Shown piece by piece: positions 8,075-15,961 of a DNA stretch of 32,802 nt. The position numbers and the translations under genes were made by a program. Position 1 is the stretch's first letter; each line of letters opens with the position of its first letter. Source of the stretch: UBA6136 sp046305255 (GTDB lineage Bacteria; Pseudomonadota; Gammaproteobacteria; Methylococcales; Methylococcaceae); the NCBI GenBank assembly GCA_046305255.1, contig JBKCCF010000021.1, positions 1 to 32,802 on the forward strand. The letters run 5' to 3'. The notes below the pieces were generated by a model, which did not search any database, was not told the DNA's origin, and was given only the letters and a program-made list of their open reading frames with translations.

Positions 8075-9937
8075 ATGAATAACCCCGTCAAAAAATGGCT
8101 GCTCGCGACCGCTGTAGTGACTGCGATCGCTGCCCCCGGGATGAGTTTCGCCAATGCCGAGGTCGAGAAACTGACCCACGACCCAGCAAGCTGGGCAACT
8201 TGGGGTGGCGACTACTTTGGTAGCCGATTCAGCACCTTGACCCAAATCAACAAGGACAACGCCAAAACCCTCCAGCCCATGTGGACCTTCTCTACTGGTG
8301 CCCTGCGTGGTCATGAAGGCGGTCCTCTGGTTGTCAATGGACTGATCTATATCCATACCGGTTTCCCGCACAAGATCTATGCGCTTGATCAGGACACCCA
8401 TAGCGTAGTATGGGAATACGACTATTCTCCCGATAAGGGCACCGACCCGACACAGGTTATCGGTGTAATGTGCTGTGACGTTGTCAACCGTGGTCTCGGC
8501 TATGGTGACGGCAAAATCTTCATCGCACAGGGTGATGCAACATTGGTTGCCTTGGATTCGAAGACCGGCAAAATGGTATGGAAGGTGAAAAATGGTGACC
8601 CTAAGGCGGGCATGACCAACACCAGTGCTCCGGTTGTTGTGAAGGACAAAGTTTTGATCGGTATCTCCGGTGGAGAGTTTGGCGTACGCGGCTTCATGGC
8701 TGCCTACAACATCAAGGATGGCAGCTTGGCCTGGAAGGGTTACAGTACCGGTCCTGATGCCGAAATGCTGATTGATCCCGACAAAACCATGACCTGGACC
8801 GACGGCAAGATGGCGCCGGTGGGCAAGGATTCTTCCTTGAAGTCATGGCAGGGTGACCAATGGAAAATCGGTGGCGGTACTACTTGGGGTTGGGTCAGCT
8901 ATGACGCGGCAACGAACCTTATCTTTTACGGATCAGGTAATCCCTCCACATGGAACCCGGTTCAGCGCCCTGGCGATAACAAGTGGTCAATGACTGTGTG
9001 GGCACGTGATGCCGATACCGGTGCTGCAAAGTGGGTCTATCAGATGACGCCACACGATGAATGGGATTACGACGGGATCAACGAGATGACCCTGATCGAC
9101 CTGCCCATGAAGGACAAGGAAGGCAAGGAGCACACCAAACTGTTGACTCACTTCGACCGCAACGGCTTCGGTTATACCCTGGATCGTAATACCGGCGAAC
9201 TGCTCGTTGCCGAGAAGTTCGACAAAATGGTTAACTGGGCAAGTCATGTGGATGCCAAGACTGGGCGTCCCCAGGTGGTGAGCCAGTACTCCACACAGGC
9301 AGGTGGTGAGGATCATAATCAGAAGGGCATATGTCCTTCGGCCATGGGCGCCAAGAACGAGCCTCCCGTTACGTTCTCTCCCAAGACCAAATTGATCTAC
9401 ATCCCTGGCAACCATACCTGCATGGATTATGAGCCCTTCCAGGTTGAATATACTGCAGGTCAGCCTTACGTAGGAGCTACCCTGAACATCTATCCGGCCA
9501 AGACCAATGTCAAGACCGGGGAGAAGGAAGAAAAGCAGCACATGGGTTCCTTCACCGCATGGGATCCGACTACCGGAAAAATCGCATGGCAGGTTGATGA
9601 GCCCTTCTCTCTCTGGAGTGGCATGGTTTCTACCGCTAGCGACATCGTTATCTACGGCACCCTTGAGGGCTACCTAAAGGTCCGTGACGCGAACACTGGT
9701 GAAGAACTGTACAAGTTCAAAACCCCATCCGGAATTATCGGTAACGTTAGTACCTGGACCCACAATGGCAAGCAGTACATCGGAGTGCTGTCTGGTATCG
9801 GTGGCTGGGCTGGCGTAGGTATGGCGGCTGGCCTTGAGGGTGACAGCGAAGGTCTTGGTGCTGTAGGTGCTTACAAGAGTCTTGGGGCTCACACCAAACT
9901 AGGCGGCGTGTTCACGGTGTTCGCTCTGCCTAAGTAA
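8075..9937 (+). CDS. xoxF: Lanthanide-dependent PQQ methanol dehydrogenase XoxF
   Basis: This periplasmic quinoprotein oxidises methanol (to formaldehyde or formate) and passes electrons to a cytochrome c. The 620-aa product has a signal peptide (cleavage after SFANA near residue 28) and the eight-bladed propeller typical of the family. It has vicinal cysteines (GVMCCD, Cys133-134), metal ligands Glu201 (GGEFGVRG) and Asn289 (GSGNPSTWN), and the catalytic base Asp331. Two residues after the base is Asp333 in DEWDYDG. This extra Asp distinguishes lanthanide enzymes (XoxF) from calcium MxaF, which has Ala there. The sequence resembles the XoxF5 clade, but that is judged by eye. The gene has its own strong ribosome site and terminator, and xoxJ follows 195 bp later. 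No xoxG cytochrome gene is present in the window. Confidence 0.96.
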   Translation: MNNPVKKWLLATAVVTAIAAPGMSFANAEVEKLTHDPASWATWGGDYFGSRFSTLTQINKDNAKTLQPMWTFSTGALRGHEGGPLVVNGLIYIHTGFPHKIYALDQDTHSVVWEYDYSPDKGTDPTQVIGVMCCDVVNRGLGYGDGKIFIAQGDATLVALDSKTGKMVWKVKNGDPKAGMTNTSAPVVVKDKVLIGISGGEFGVRGFMAAYNIKDGSLAWKGYSTGPDAEMLIDPDKTMTWTDGKMAPVGKDSSLKSWQGDQWKIGGGTTWGWVSYDAATNLIFYGSGNPSTWNPVQRPGDNKWSMTVWARDADTGAAKWVYQMTPHDEWDYDGINEMTLIDLPMKDKEGKEHTKLLTHFDRNGFGYTLDRNTGELLVAEKFDKMVNWASHVDAKTGRPQVVSQYSTQAGGEDHNQKGICPSAMGAKNEPPVTFSPKTKLIYIPGNHTCMDYEPFQVEYTAGQPYVGATLNIYPAKTNVKTGEKEEKQHMGSFTAWDPTTGKIAWQVDEPFSLWSGMVSTASDIVIYGTLEGYLKVRDANTGEELYKFKTPSGIIGNVSTWTHNGKQYIGVLSGIGGWAGVGMAAGLEGDSEGLGAVGAYKSLGAHTKLGGVFTVFALPK

Positions 9938-9963
9938 TACGTAATAGGTAATACGTAGTGAGG

Positions 9964-9983
9964 GAGGGTCCTCCGGGACCCTC
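9964..9983 (+). repeat. Hairpin downstream of xoxF
   Basis: A perfect 7-bp inverted repeat (GAGGGTC, 6-nt loop, GACCCTC) begins 26 bp after the xoxF stop. It has no T-tract of its own. It lies just before the terminator and may protect the mRNA 3' end or separate xoxF from xoxJ expression. Confidence 0.6.
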
Positions 9984-9994
9984 GCACACCAGAG

Positions 9995-10030
9995 CCCCGG
10001 TTGATTCGTCAACCGGGGTTTTCTTTTTTA
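9995..10030 (+). terminator. Rho-independent terminator of xoxF with UUCG loop
   Basis: A perfect 10-bp stem (CCCCGGTTGA/TCAACCGGGG) closes a TTCG tetraloop and is followed by TTTTC and six more T. This is a textbook intrinsic terminator. It lies between xoxF and xoxJ, so xoxJ is either read through or has its own promoter at about 10031-10118. Confidence 0.93.
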
Positions 10031-10131
10031 TAGAGTCTGAGGATTTGCGAAAAGGCAATTTTCAGAGCTTGAATTTTGATGAATTGGCTGGTCAAAGAGT
10101 CTTTCAAGAATGTTACGCAGGAGATTGATGA

Positions 10132-10983
10132 ATGTGGCATACAACCAGAGGGCGTGTGGTAGGTGGTCTGTTATCACTGATGCTATCGGCAACTGTGGCT
10201 CAGGCCGATCCGTCGGTGTTCAAGGTTTGTGCAGATCCTAATAACCCGCCCCTTTCCACTCGCAAAAATGACGGTCTTGAGAACAAAATTGCAGAACTGT
10301 TTGCCGCCGATTTGGGGCAGCAACTCGAGTACACTTGGTTTCCACAGAGACTCGGCTTTATTCGCAACACACTAAAAGCAAAGCGAGTGGATGCCGAAGG
10401 GTATCAATGTGATGTGGTTATGGGAGTGCCTACCGGGTTTGAACTAGCGGCCACCACGTCTCCCTATTACCGATCGGTCTATGCGCTGGTTTACAAACGT
10501 GGGCATGGCCTTGATTCAGTAAAAGCTCCTGAGGATATCGATAAACTGCCTGATGAAAAGAAGTCAGCATTGCGAATTGCCATGTTCGATGGTGCGCCTG
10601 GCACAACCTGGTTGCTAAATCACGGTTTAATAGGTCAGGGTATTCCCTACCAGACTATGACGGGTGACGTCAGTGAGAATGCTGCACAGGTTCTGGCCCG
10701 TGATTTTGCTGCAGACAAGATTGATATGGTCATTATCTGGGGTCCGATGGCTGGTTACATCGCATCTCAAGATCCGGCACAGTATGAAGTGATTCCGATG
10801 AAGGCCGAGAAAGGTTTGAAGTTCGACTTCCCCATATCCATGGGGGTTCGAATGCCCGACAAACAACGAAAGCAGCAGCTGGATGAATTGATTGTCAAGA
10901 ATGCTGAGAAGATACAGGAACTAGTCCAGTCCTATCGAATCCCGATAGTGGATAAGGACGGTAAACCCATTACGGCAAAGTAG
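10132..10983 (+). CDS. xoxJ: XoxJ/MxaJ-like periplasmic protein
   Basis: This is a periplasmic solute-binding-fold protein of the quinoprotein dehydrogenase-associated group (MxaJ/XoxJ). Such proteins are required for, or help in, activation of methanol dehydrogenase rather than transport. The 283-aa product has a signal peptide (cleavage after AQA near residue 25). The typical start of the mature protein follows (FKVCADPNNPPLSTRKNDGLENKI in two parts: ADPNNPPLS and GLENKIAELF), then YQCDVVMGVPTGFE and TTSPYYRSVYALVY. ATG 10132 is preceded by AGGAG at 10119-10123 with 8-nt spacing. The ATG at 10128 is in another frame and stops early. The position directly after xoxF supports the XoxJ assignment over a free ABC-transporter binding protein, as there are no transporter genes nearby. 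Confidence 0.9.
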   Translation: MWHTTRGRVVGGLLSLMLSATVAQADPSVFKVCADPNNPPLSTRKNDGLENKIAELFAADLGQQLEYTWFPQRLGFIRNTLKAKRVDAEGYQCDVVMGVPTGFELAATTSPYYRSVYALVYKRGHGLDSVKAPEDIDKLPDEKKSALRIAMFDGAPGTTWLLNHGLIGQGIPYQTMTGDVSENAAQVLARDFAADKIDMVIIWGPMAGYIASQDPAQYEVIPMKAEKGLKFDFPISMGVRMPDKQRKQQLDELIVKNAEKIQELVQSYRIPIVDKDGKPITAK

Positions 10984-11061
10984 TATCCTGCATTGTGTTG
11001 TGAGGTATGGTCGTCAGAAGGTTACATCAGCATAGTGATCAAAAGATACTAATCAATCAGA

Positions 11062-11090
11062 GCCCTGACAGGTAACGTGTTTGTCAGGGC
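11062..11090. terminator. Hairpin between convergent xoxJ and lysS
   Basis: A perfect 9-bp inverted repeat (GCCCTGACA, 11-nt spacer, TGTCAGGGC) lies 79 bp after the xoxJ stop and 30 bp beyond the lysS stop. Flanking T-runs are weak on both strands. It may act as a bidirectional terminator or mRNA end, but the intrinsic-terminator form is incomplete. Confidence 0.45.
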
Positions 11091-11120
11091 GATATTTCCA
11101 GCGATATCAAATCCAAGCCT

Positions 11121-12611
11121 TTAGGTTTCCCGCCGCATGTGCGGGAACAGTATGACGTCACGGATTGATGCCGAGTCAGTGAAAAACATGACCAGTCGGT
11201 CAATGCCTATGCCTTCGCCAGCCGTGGGAGCCATACCATATTCCAGCGCGCGTATGTAGTCTGCATCGAAGTGCATGGCCTCCTCATCACCGGCGTCCTT
11301 ATCCTCCACCTGTTTGCGGAAGCGTTCGGCCTGATCTTCAGGGTCGTTCAATTCCGAGAATCCATTAGCCAATTCGCGACCACCTACGAAGAATTCGAAG
11401 CGGTCGGTGATGAATGGGTCGGCATCATTGGGTCGTGCCAAGGGGGACACTTCGGCCGGATAGGCCGTGATGAAGGTCGGTTCGAACAGTTTGTCTTCAA
11501 CGGTCTTCTCGAATATCTCAGTCTGGATCTTGCCCAATCCATCACTGCCATTCACTTTGATGCCGAGGCTGCGCGCTACTGCGGTGGCCTTGACCATGTC
11601 CGTCAGTTGGTCTGGTTCAAGATCCGGGTTGTAGTGCAGGATGGACTCGATAACCGTCATGCGGCGGAAGGGCTTGCCAAGATCGTAGGTCACCCCCTGG
11701 TAGGTGATCTCGCTGCCACCCAGAATGTGTTCTGCCATACCCCGCAAGAGTGTCTCGGTCAGATCCATCAGGTCGCGATAATCTGCATAGGCCTGATAAA
11801 ACTCAATCATGGTGAATTCGGGATTGTGTTTGGTCGATAAGCCTTCGTTACGAAAGCTCCGATTAATCTCGAATACCTTTTCAAAACCACCGACCACTAG
11901 ACGTTTTAGGTATAACTCGGGTGCGATACGGAGGTACAGATCCATATCCAGTGCATTGTGATGGGTGATGAAGGGCTTGGCCCGGGCACCACCGGGTATC
12001 ACCTGCATCATGGGGGTTTCGACTTCAAGGAAGCCGCGTTGGTCTAGAAAATTTCGGATATAGCGCACAATTGCGCTGCGCAGCAGGAAGACCCGGCGAG
12101 AATCTTCGTTCATGATGAGATCGACGTAGCGTTGCCGGTAAATGGTTTCGGCATCCGTCAGGCCGTGAAATTTTTCGGGAAGGGGGCGCAAGGATTTGGT
12201 CAGCAGGCGCAGATTGGAGGCACGAATCGAGAGTTCGCCCGTCTTGGTCAAGAACAACTGACCCTCCACCGCCACGATATCGCCGAGATCCCAGGATTTG
12301 AACGCGTCATAAACACCCTCGGGCAGAGTATCGCGTTGTAGGAAAATCTGAATGCGCCCCGACATGTCCTGGAGGTGGGCAAATGATGCCTTGCCCATCA
12401 TGCGCTTGGTCATGAGGCGGCCGGCAAGTTTAACCGAGATAGCCTGAACATCCAGTTCCTCGGCGCTAAGCCCTCCGTACTGGTCATGAATATCTTGTGC
12501 GAGCGAATCGCGGCGGAAATCATTGGGGTAGGCCTGACCGTGTTGGCGCAGCGCTGAGAGTTTCTCGCGGCGTTGGGCGGTCAATTTGTTTTCGTCTTGC
12601 AAGTCATTCAT
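11121..12611 (-). CDS. lysS: Lysyl-tRNA synthetase, class II
   Basis: This cytoplasmic enzyme charges tRNA-Lys. The 496-aa product has an N-terminal OB-fold anticodon-binding domain (about residues 60-150: VKLAGRLMTKRMMGKASFAHLQD). The class II catalytic core follows with motif 1 (FLEVETPMMQVIPGGARAKPF), motif 2 (FEINRSFRNEGLSTKHNPEF) and motif 3 (GIGIDRLVMFFT). The length agrees with E. coli LysS (505 aa). It starts 3 bp after the prfB stop, reproducing the widespread prfB-lysS operon. Confidence 0.97.
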   Translation of the reverse strand: MNDLQDENKLTAQRREKLSALRQHGQAYPNDFRRDSLAQDIHDQYGGLSAEELDVQAISVKLAGRLMTKRMMGKASFAHLQDMSGRIQIFLQRDTLPEGVYDAFKSWDLGDIVAVEGQLFLTKTGELSIRASNLRLLTKSLRPLPEKFHGLTDAETIYRQRYVDLIMNEDSRRVFLLRSAIVRYIRNFLDQRGFLEVETPMMQVIPGGARAKPFITHHNALDMDLYLRIAPELYLKRLVVGGFEKVFEINRSFRNEGLSTKHNPEFTMIEFYQAYADYRDLMDLTETLLRGMAEHILGGSEITYQGVTYDLGKPFRRMTVIESILHYNPDLEPDQLTDMVKATAVARSLGIKVNGSDGLGKIQTEIFEKTVEDKLFEPTFITAYPAEVSPLARPNDADPFITDRFEFFVGGRELANGFSELNDPEDQAERFRKQVEDKDAGDEEAMHFDADYIRALEYGMAPTAGEGIGIDRLVMFFTDSASIRDVILFPHMRRET

Positions 12612-12614
12612 CGC

Positions 12615-13713
12615 TTATAAACCGCTCTTCAAACTGGCTTCTATGAACATATCAATATCGCCATCCAGCACCGGTTGTGGGTTGCTGGTTTCGACATTGG
12701 TGCGTAAATCCTTGATCCGGGACTGATCCAGCACATAGGAACGGATCTGGCTGCCCCAGCCAATGTCAGACTTGGAGTCCTCAAGCTTTTGCTTTTCGGC
12801 GTTACGTTTCTGCATTTCCATTTCATAAAGCTTTGCGCGAAGTTGCTTCATGCAGGTGTCGCGGTTGGCATGTTGTGAGCGCTGACTCTGACACTGAACA
12901 ACAATTCCTGAGGGGATATGCGTGATACGGACGGCGGATTCGGTCCGGTTAACATGCTGGCCGCCAGCGCCACTGGCCCGATAAACATCGGTACGGAGGT
13001 CTGCGGGGTTGATATCGATATCAATGTTGTCATCCACTTCAGGTGACACGAATACGGAGGAAAATGAGGTGTGGCGGCGGTTGCCGGAGTCGAAGGGGGA
13101 CTTTCTCACAAGGCGGTGAACACCTGTTTCGGTTCTCAGCCAACCATAGGCATATTCACCTTCAAAACGGATGGTGGCACTCTTAATGCCGGCGACATCG
13201 CCGGCCGATTCCTCGACCAGTTCGGTCTTGAAGCCGCGTCGCTCGCCCCAGCGCAGGTACATGCGTTCGAGCATGGCGGCCCAGTCCTGAGCCTCGGTGC
13301 CGCCGGAGCCGGATTGTATATCAAGGAACGCATTGTTCGGATCCATTTCGCCGGCAAACATGCGGCGAAATTCGAGGCCGGCAATGTCTGACTCATAGGC
13401 GGCAAGATCCCTCGCAATCGACTCCACGCTATCCTCATCGTCTTCTTCCACCGAGAGCGTGAGCAATTCCTCGGTATCCTCAACGCCCTGCTTGATGCGG
13501 GCCAGGTTATGAACGACGCCTTCGAGTTGGGTACGTTCCTTGCCAAGTGCCTGAGCCAGTTCCGGTTTATCCCAGATTTTGGGATCTTCAAGCTCCCGAA
13601 GAACTTCGGTTAGACGTTCCTGTTTTTCCTCGAAGTCAAAGATACCCCCTAAGAGCCTCTTCGCGGCTCCTGAGGTCTTTGATTTGAGAGTAAAGGGGAT
13701 TAAGTTCGCGCAT
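12615..13713 (-). CDS. prfB: Peptide chain release factor 2, with programmed +1 frameshift
   Basis: RF2 ends translation at UGA and UAA. The gene is read in two frames. ATG 13713 opens a 25-codon segment (MRELNPLYSQIKDLRSREE, then ALRGYL) ending at TGA 13638-13636. Skipping the T at 13638 continues into the main frame (DFEEKQERLTEVL and onward) to the stop at 12615. The joined product is 365 residues, the same length as E. coli RF2. The tripeptide anticodon SPF falls at 205-207 and GGQ at 250-252. A simple ORF caller would miss the first 82 residues and start inside the gene near 13466. It is the upstream gene of the prfB-lysS pair. Confidence 0.96.
13636..13650 (-). promoter_or_regulatory. 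RF2 autoregulatory +1 frameshift site
   Basis: On the minus strand the bases read AGGGGGTATCTTTGAC across this site. The internal Shine-Dalgarno-like AGGGGG (13650-13645) lies just before CTT and the in-frame TGA (13638-13636), exactly as in the classical prfB recoding signal. When RF2 is scarce, the ribosome slips +1 from CTT to TTT and continues in the main frame, so RF2 controls its own synthesis. The mechanism is established for E. coli; the site here is seen directly. Confidence 0.95.
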
Positions 13714-13893
13714 GATGAATAAGCCGACGTAACGTTAAACGGGAAATGGTACTACAGATGTAAGGGGTTTTGCCCTGACTCAGGTCGTCAGTGTCGGGAA
13801 CATACACTGTCGCCAAGTGCATTACCGGTAGCAGGCAATGAGCTTGTGGCTTGGGGTTGCGCGGCCGACACAGGGAAAAGTCTTCAGGCGATG

Positions 13894-14208
13894 TCAGGGC
13901 CTCTCGCGGATCTGTATGCGCCCTTCAAGCGTGCGTACGTCGTAGGTCTCGACGTTGTCATATGCAGGCGGCGACAGCACCGCCCCGGTCTTGAGGCAGA
14001 ATTTTGCCCCGTGGCGGGGGCAGATGATGTTACAGCCTTCGAGTCGACCGCTGGCAATCTCGGTGCCATCATGGGTACAGGTGTCGCGGATGGCGTAGTA
14101 GTCGCCTTCGACCCGGAATAACGCTACCGGCTGGCCATCAATCTCCAGGGTGATGTGTTCGCCGTCCGCCAGGCTGCCGTCGCGACCCGCGTCTATCCAG
14201 TCGTTCAT
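13894..14208 (-). CDS. Rieske [2Fe-2S] ferredoxin at the end of the suf operon
   Basis: This is a small soluble Rieske-type ferredoxin, similar to NirD or aromatic-dioxygenase ferredoxin subunits. The start is ATG 14208 (GGAGG 10 nt upstream), giving 104 residues. The longer in-frame reading to 14334 overlaps sufU and has a non-protein-like P/R/S-rich N-terminus. The cluster motif is complete: Cys44-x-His46, 16 residues, Cys63-x2-His66, in DTCTHDGTE and ICPRHGAKFC. An extra Cys59 is not part of the motif. It lies 25 bp downstream of sufU, with no oxygenase or nitrite reductase nearby. It may supply electrons or serve as a cluster reporter for SUF assembly. That role is inferred only from position. 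Confidence 0.88.
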   Translation of the reverse strand: MNDWIDAGRDGSLADGEHITLEIDGQPVALFRVEGDYYAIRDTCTHDGTEIASGRLEGCNIICPRHGAKFCLKTGAVLSPPAYDNVETYDVRTLEGRIQIRERP

Positions 14209-14233
14209 ATTAGGAAACCCTCCAGGCTCAGTG

Positions 14234-14689
14234 TTACTCGGTGCTGATGGTCTCGCCCTCATTCTTGAGGGCCGCCTGTAACGAATGCCAGGCGAGGGTG
14301 GCGCATTTGACGCGGGCAGGGTAGGCGCGAACACCCGCTAGCACGGCCAGTTTGCCAATCTCATCCAGGTTGAAGTCGTCGCCACCCTTGCCGGTGGTGA
14401 TCCGATGGAATAGCTCGAATAGTTCCTCGGCCGATGCCTCTGTCTGGCCCTTGACGATTTCTGTCATGAGCGATGCCGATGCGGTCGAGATCGCGCAGCC
14501 CGAGCCCTGGAAACTGACATCCTCAATCACGCCATCATTGACCCTGGCATAGAGCGTAATGCGATCGCCACACAGGGGGTTAAAGCCTTCAATCTTGCGA
14601 TTGGCGTCTTCCATCACCCGAAAGTTGCGGGGATTGCGGTTATGGTCGAAAACCACTTCCTGATAAAGGTCTCTGATCTGATCCAGCAT
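14234..14689 (-). CDS. sufU: SufU-like Fe-S cluster assembly protein
   Basis: This NifU/IscU-fold protein takes sulfur from SufS and passes it on for cluster assembly. The start ATG 14689 gives 151 residues beginning MLDQIRDLYQEVVFDH, the usual SufU beginning; an in-frame ATG at 14722 would only add a basic extension. The three metal/sulfur-handling cysteines are present as Cys40 (NPLCGD), Cys65 (GSGCAIS) and Cys129 (VKCATL). The extra segment between the second and third Cys (TTGKGGDDFN) is typical of SufU rather than IscU. It stands 36 bp after the sufS stop. No sufE is present, which fits SufU replacing SufE here. Confidence 0.92.
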   Translation of the reverse strand: MLDQIRDLYQEVVFDHNRNPRNFRVMEDANRKIEGFNPLCGDRITLYARVNDGVIEDVSFQGSGCAISTASASLMTEIVKGQTEASAEELFELFHRITTGKGGDDFNLDEIGKLAVLAGVRAYPARVKCATLAWHSLQAALKNEGETISTE

Positions 14690-14725
14690 GGTAGGTACTC
14701 TCGTTTTCTTGGGTACACGCAAGGT

Positions 14726-15961
14726 TCAGCCGAACAGGGCAATAACCTGGCGAATGCCATCCATCAGGATGTCGACTTCATCATAGGCATTGTACAACCC
14801 GAAAGACGCCCGGGCAGTGGCCGGAACCTCGAAGAAATCCATCACCGGCATCGCGCAATGATGGCCGGCCCGGATGGCAATGCCGAGGTGATCCAGCAGG
14901 GTGCCGATATCATGAGGATGGATGCGGTCAAGCGTGAATGACAGAATGGCACCCTTATGGGGCGCGGTGCCAATGATTCTGAGTTCAGGGATGCTTAGCG
15001 CCTGCTCGGTGGCGTAACTCAGCAGATGGTGTTCGTGGGCAGCGATGGCTGGCAAGCCGATGGCATTCACATAATCCAGTGCGGTACCCAGTGCAATGGC
15101 GTCAGCGATGTTGGGCGTCCCGGCTTCGAACTTGTAAGGCAGTTCGTTGTACTCGGTCTTTTCAAACGTAACGCGGCGGATCATGTCGCCACCTCCCTGA
15201 TAGGGCGGCATGGCTTTCAGGAGACTTTGCTTGCCGTAGAGCACCCCGATACCTGAGGGGCCGTAAAGCTTGTGGCCGGACAGGGCATAAAAATCGCAAT
15301 CCAGCGCCTGAACATCCACGGTCATGTGGGGGGCGGATTGGGCGCCATCCAGCAGCACGGGCACGCCCTTGGCATGGGCCAGAGCGATGATCTGCTCAAT
15401 CGGGTTGATGGTGCCCAGGGCGTTGGACATATGGGTCACAGAGACCAGTCGGGTACGCGCGGACAGCAAAGCTTCGAAGTCATCCATCAGCAACTCGCCG
15501 TTCAGCGAGATCGGGGCTACTTTCAGCAGGGCGCCGGTCTGCTCGCACAGCATTTGCCAGGGCACGATGTTGGCATGATGCTCCATCGCGGTGATCAGTA
15601 TTTCGTCGCCAGGCCCGAACTGGCTACGGCCAAAGCTCTGCGCCACCAGATTGATGGCCTCGGTGGTACCGCGCACGAAAATGATCTCGTGGGCATGCTC
15701 GGCGTTCAGGAAACGCTGGATTTTCTCGCGTGCGCCCTCGAAAAGGTCGGTGCAGCGCTGGCTCAGCGTATGCACCCCGCGATGGACGTTTGAGTAATCC
15801 TCTTCATACACTTTGCGAATGCTGTCGATGACCGCCCGCGGCTTTTGGGTGGATGCGGCGTTATCAAGGTACACCAGCGGCCGGTTGTTGATGCGCTGCT
15901 GCAGGATAGGGAAATCGTTGCGGATGGCGGCCAGATCATAGGCCGGAGCGGGTCTGTTCAT
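14726..15961 (-). CDS. sufS: Cysteine desulfurase SufS
   Basis: This PLP-dependent group II cysteine desulfurase converts cysteine to alanine and a protein persulfide, the sulfur source of SUF assembly. I place the start at ATG 15961: it overlaps the sufD stop as ATGA, and AAGGGG lies 9 nt upstream. The ATG at 15967 is only 3 nt from that site. The 411-aa product has the PLP-binding Lys231 (ALSGHKLYGPSG), His129 region (ITAMEHHANIVPW) and active Cys369 (RAGHHCAMP), all as in SufS. It lies between sufD and sufU. Confidence 0.95.
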   Translation of the reverse strand: MNRPAPAYDLAAIRNDFPILQQRINNRPLVYLDNAASTQKPRAVIDSIRKVYEEDYSNVHRGVHTLSQRCTDLFEGAREKIQRFLNAEHAHEIIFVRGTTEAINLVAQSFGRSQFGPGDEILITAMEHHANIVPWQMLCEQTGALLKVAPISLNGELLMDDFEALLSARTRLVSVTHMSNALGTINPIEQIIALAHAKGVPVLLDGAQSAPHMTVDVQALDCDFYALSGHKLYGPSGIGVLYGKQSLLKAMPPYQGGGDMIRRVTFEKTEYNELPYKFEAGTPNIADAIALGTALDYVNAIGLPAIAAHEHHLLSYATEQALSIPELRIIGTAPHKGAILSFTLDRIHPHDIGTLLDHLGIAIRAGHHCAMPVMDFFEVPATARASFGLYNAYDEVDILMDGIRQVIALFG

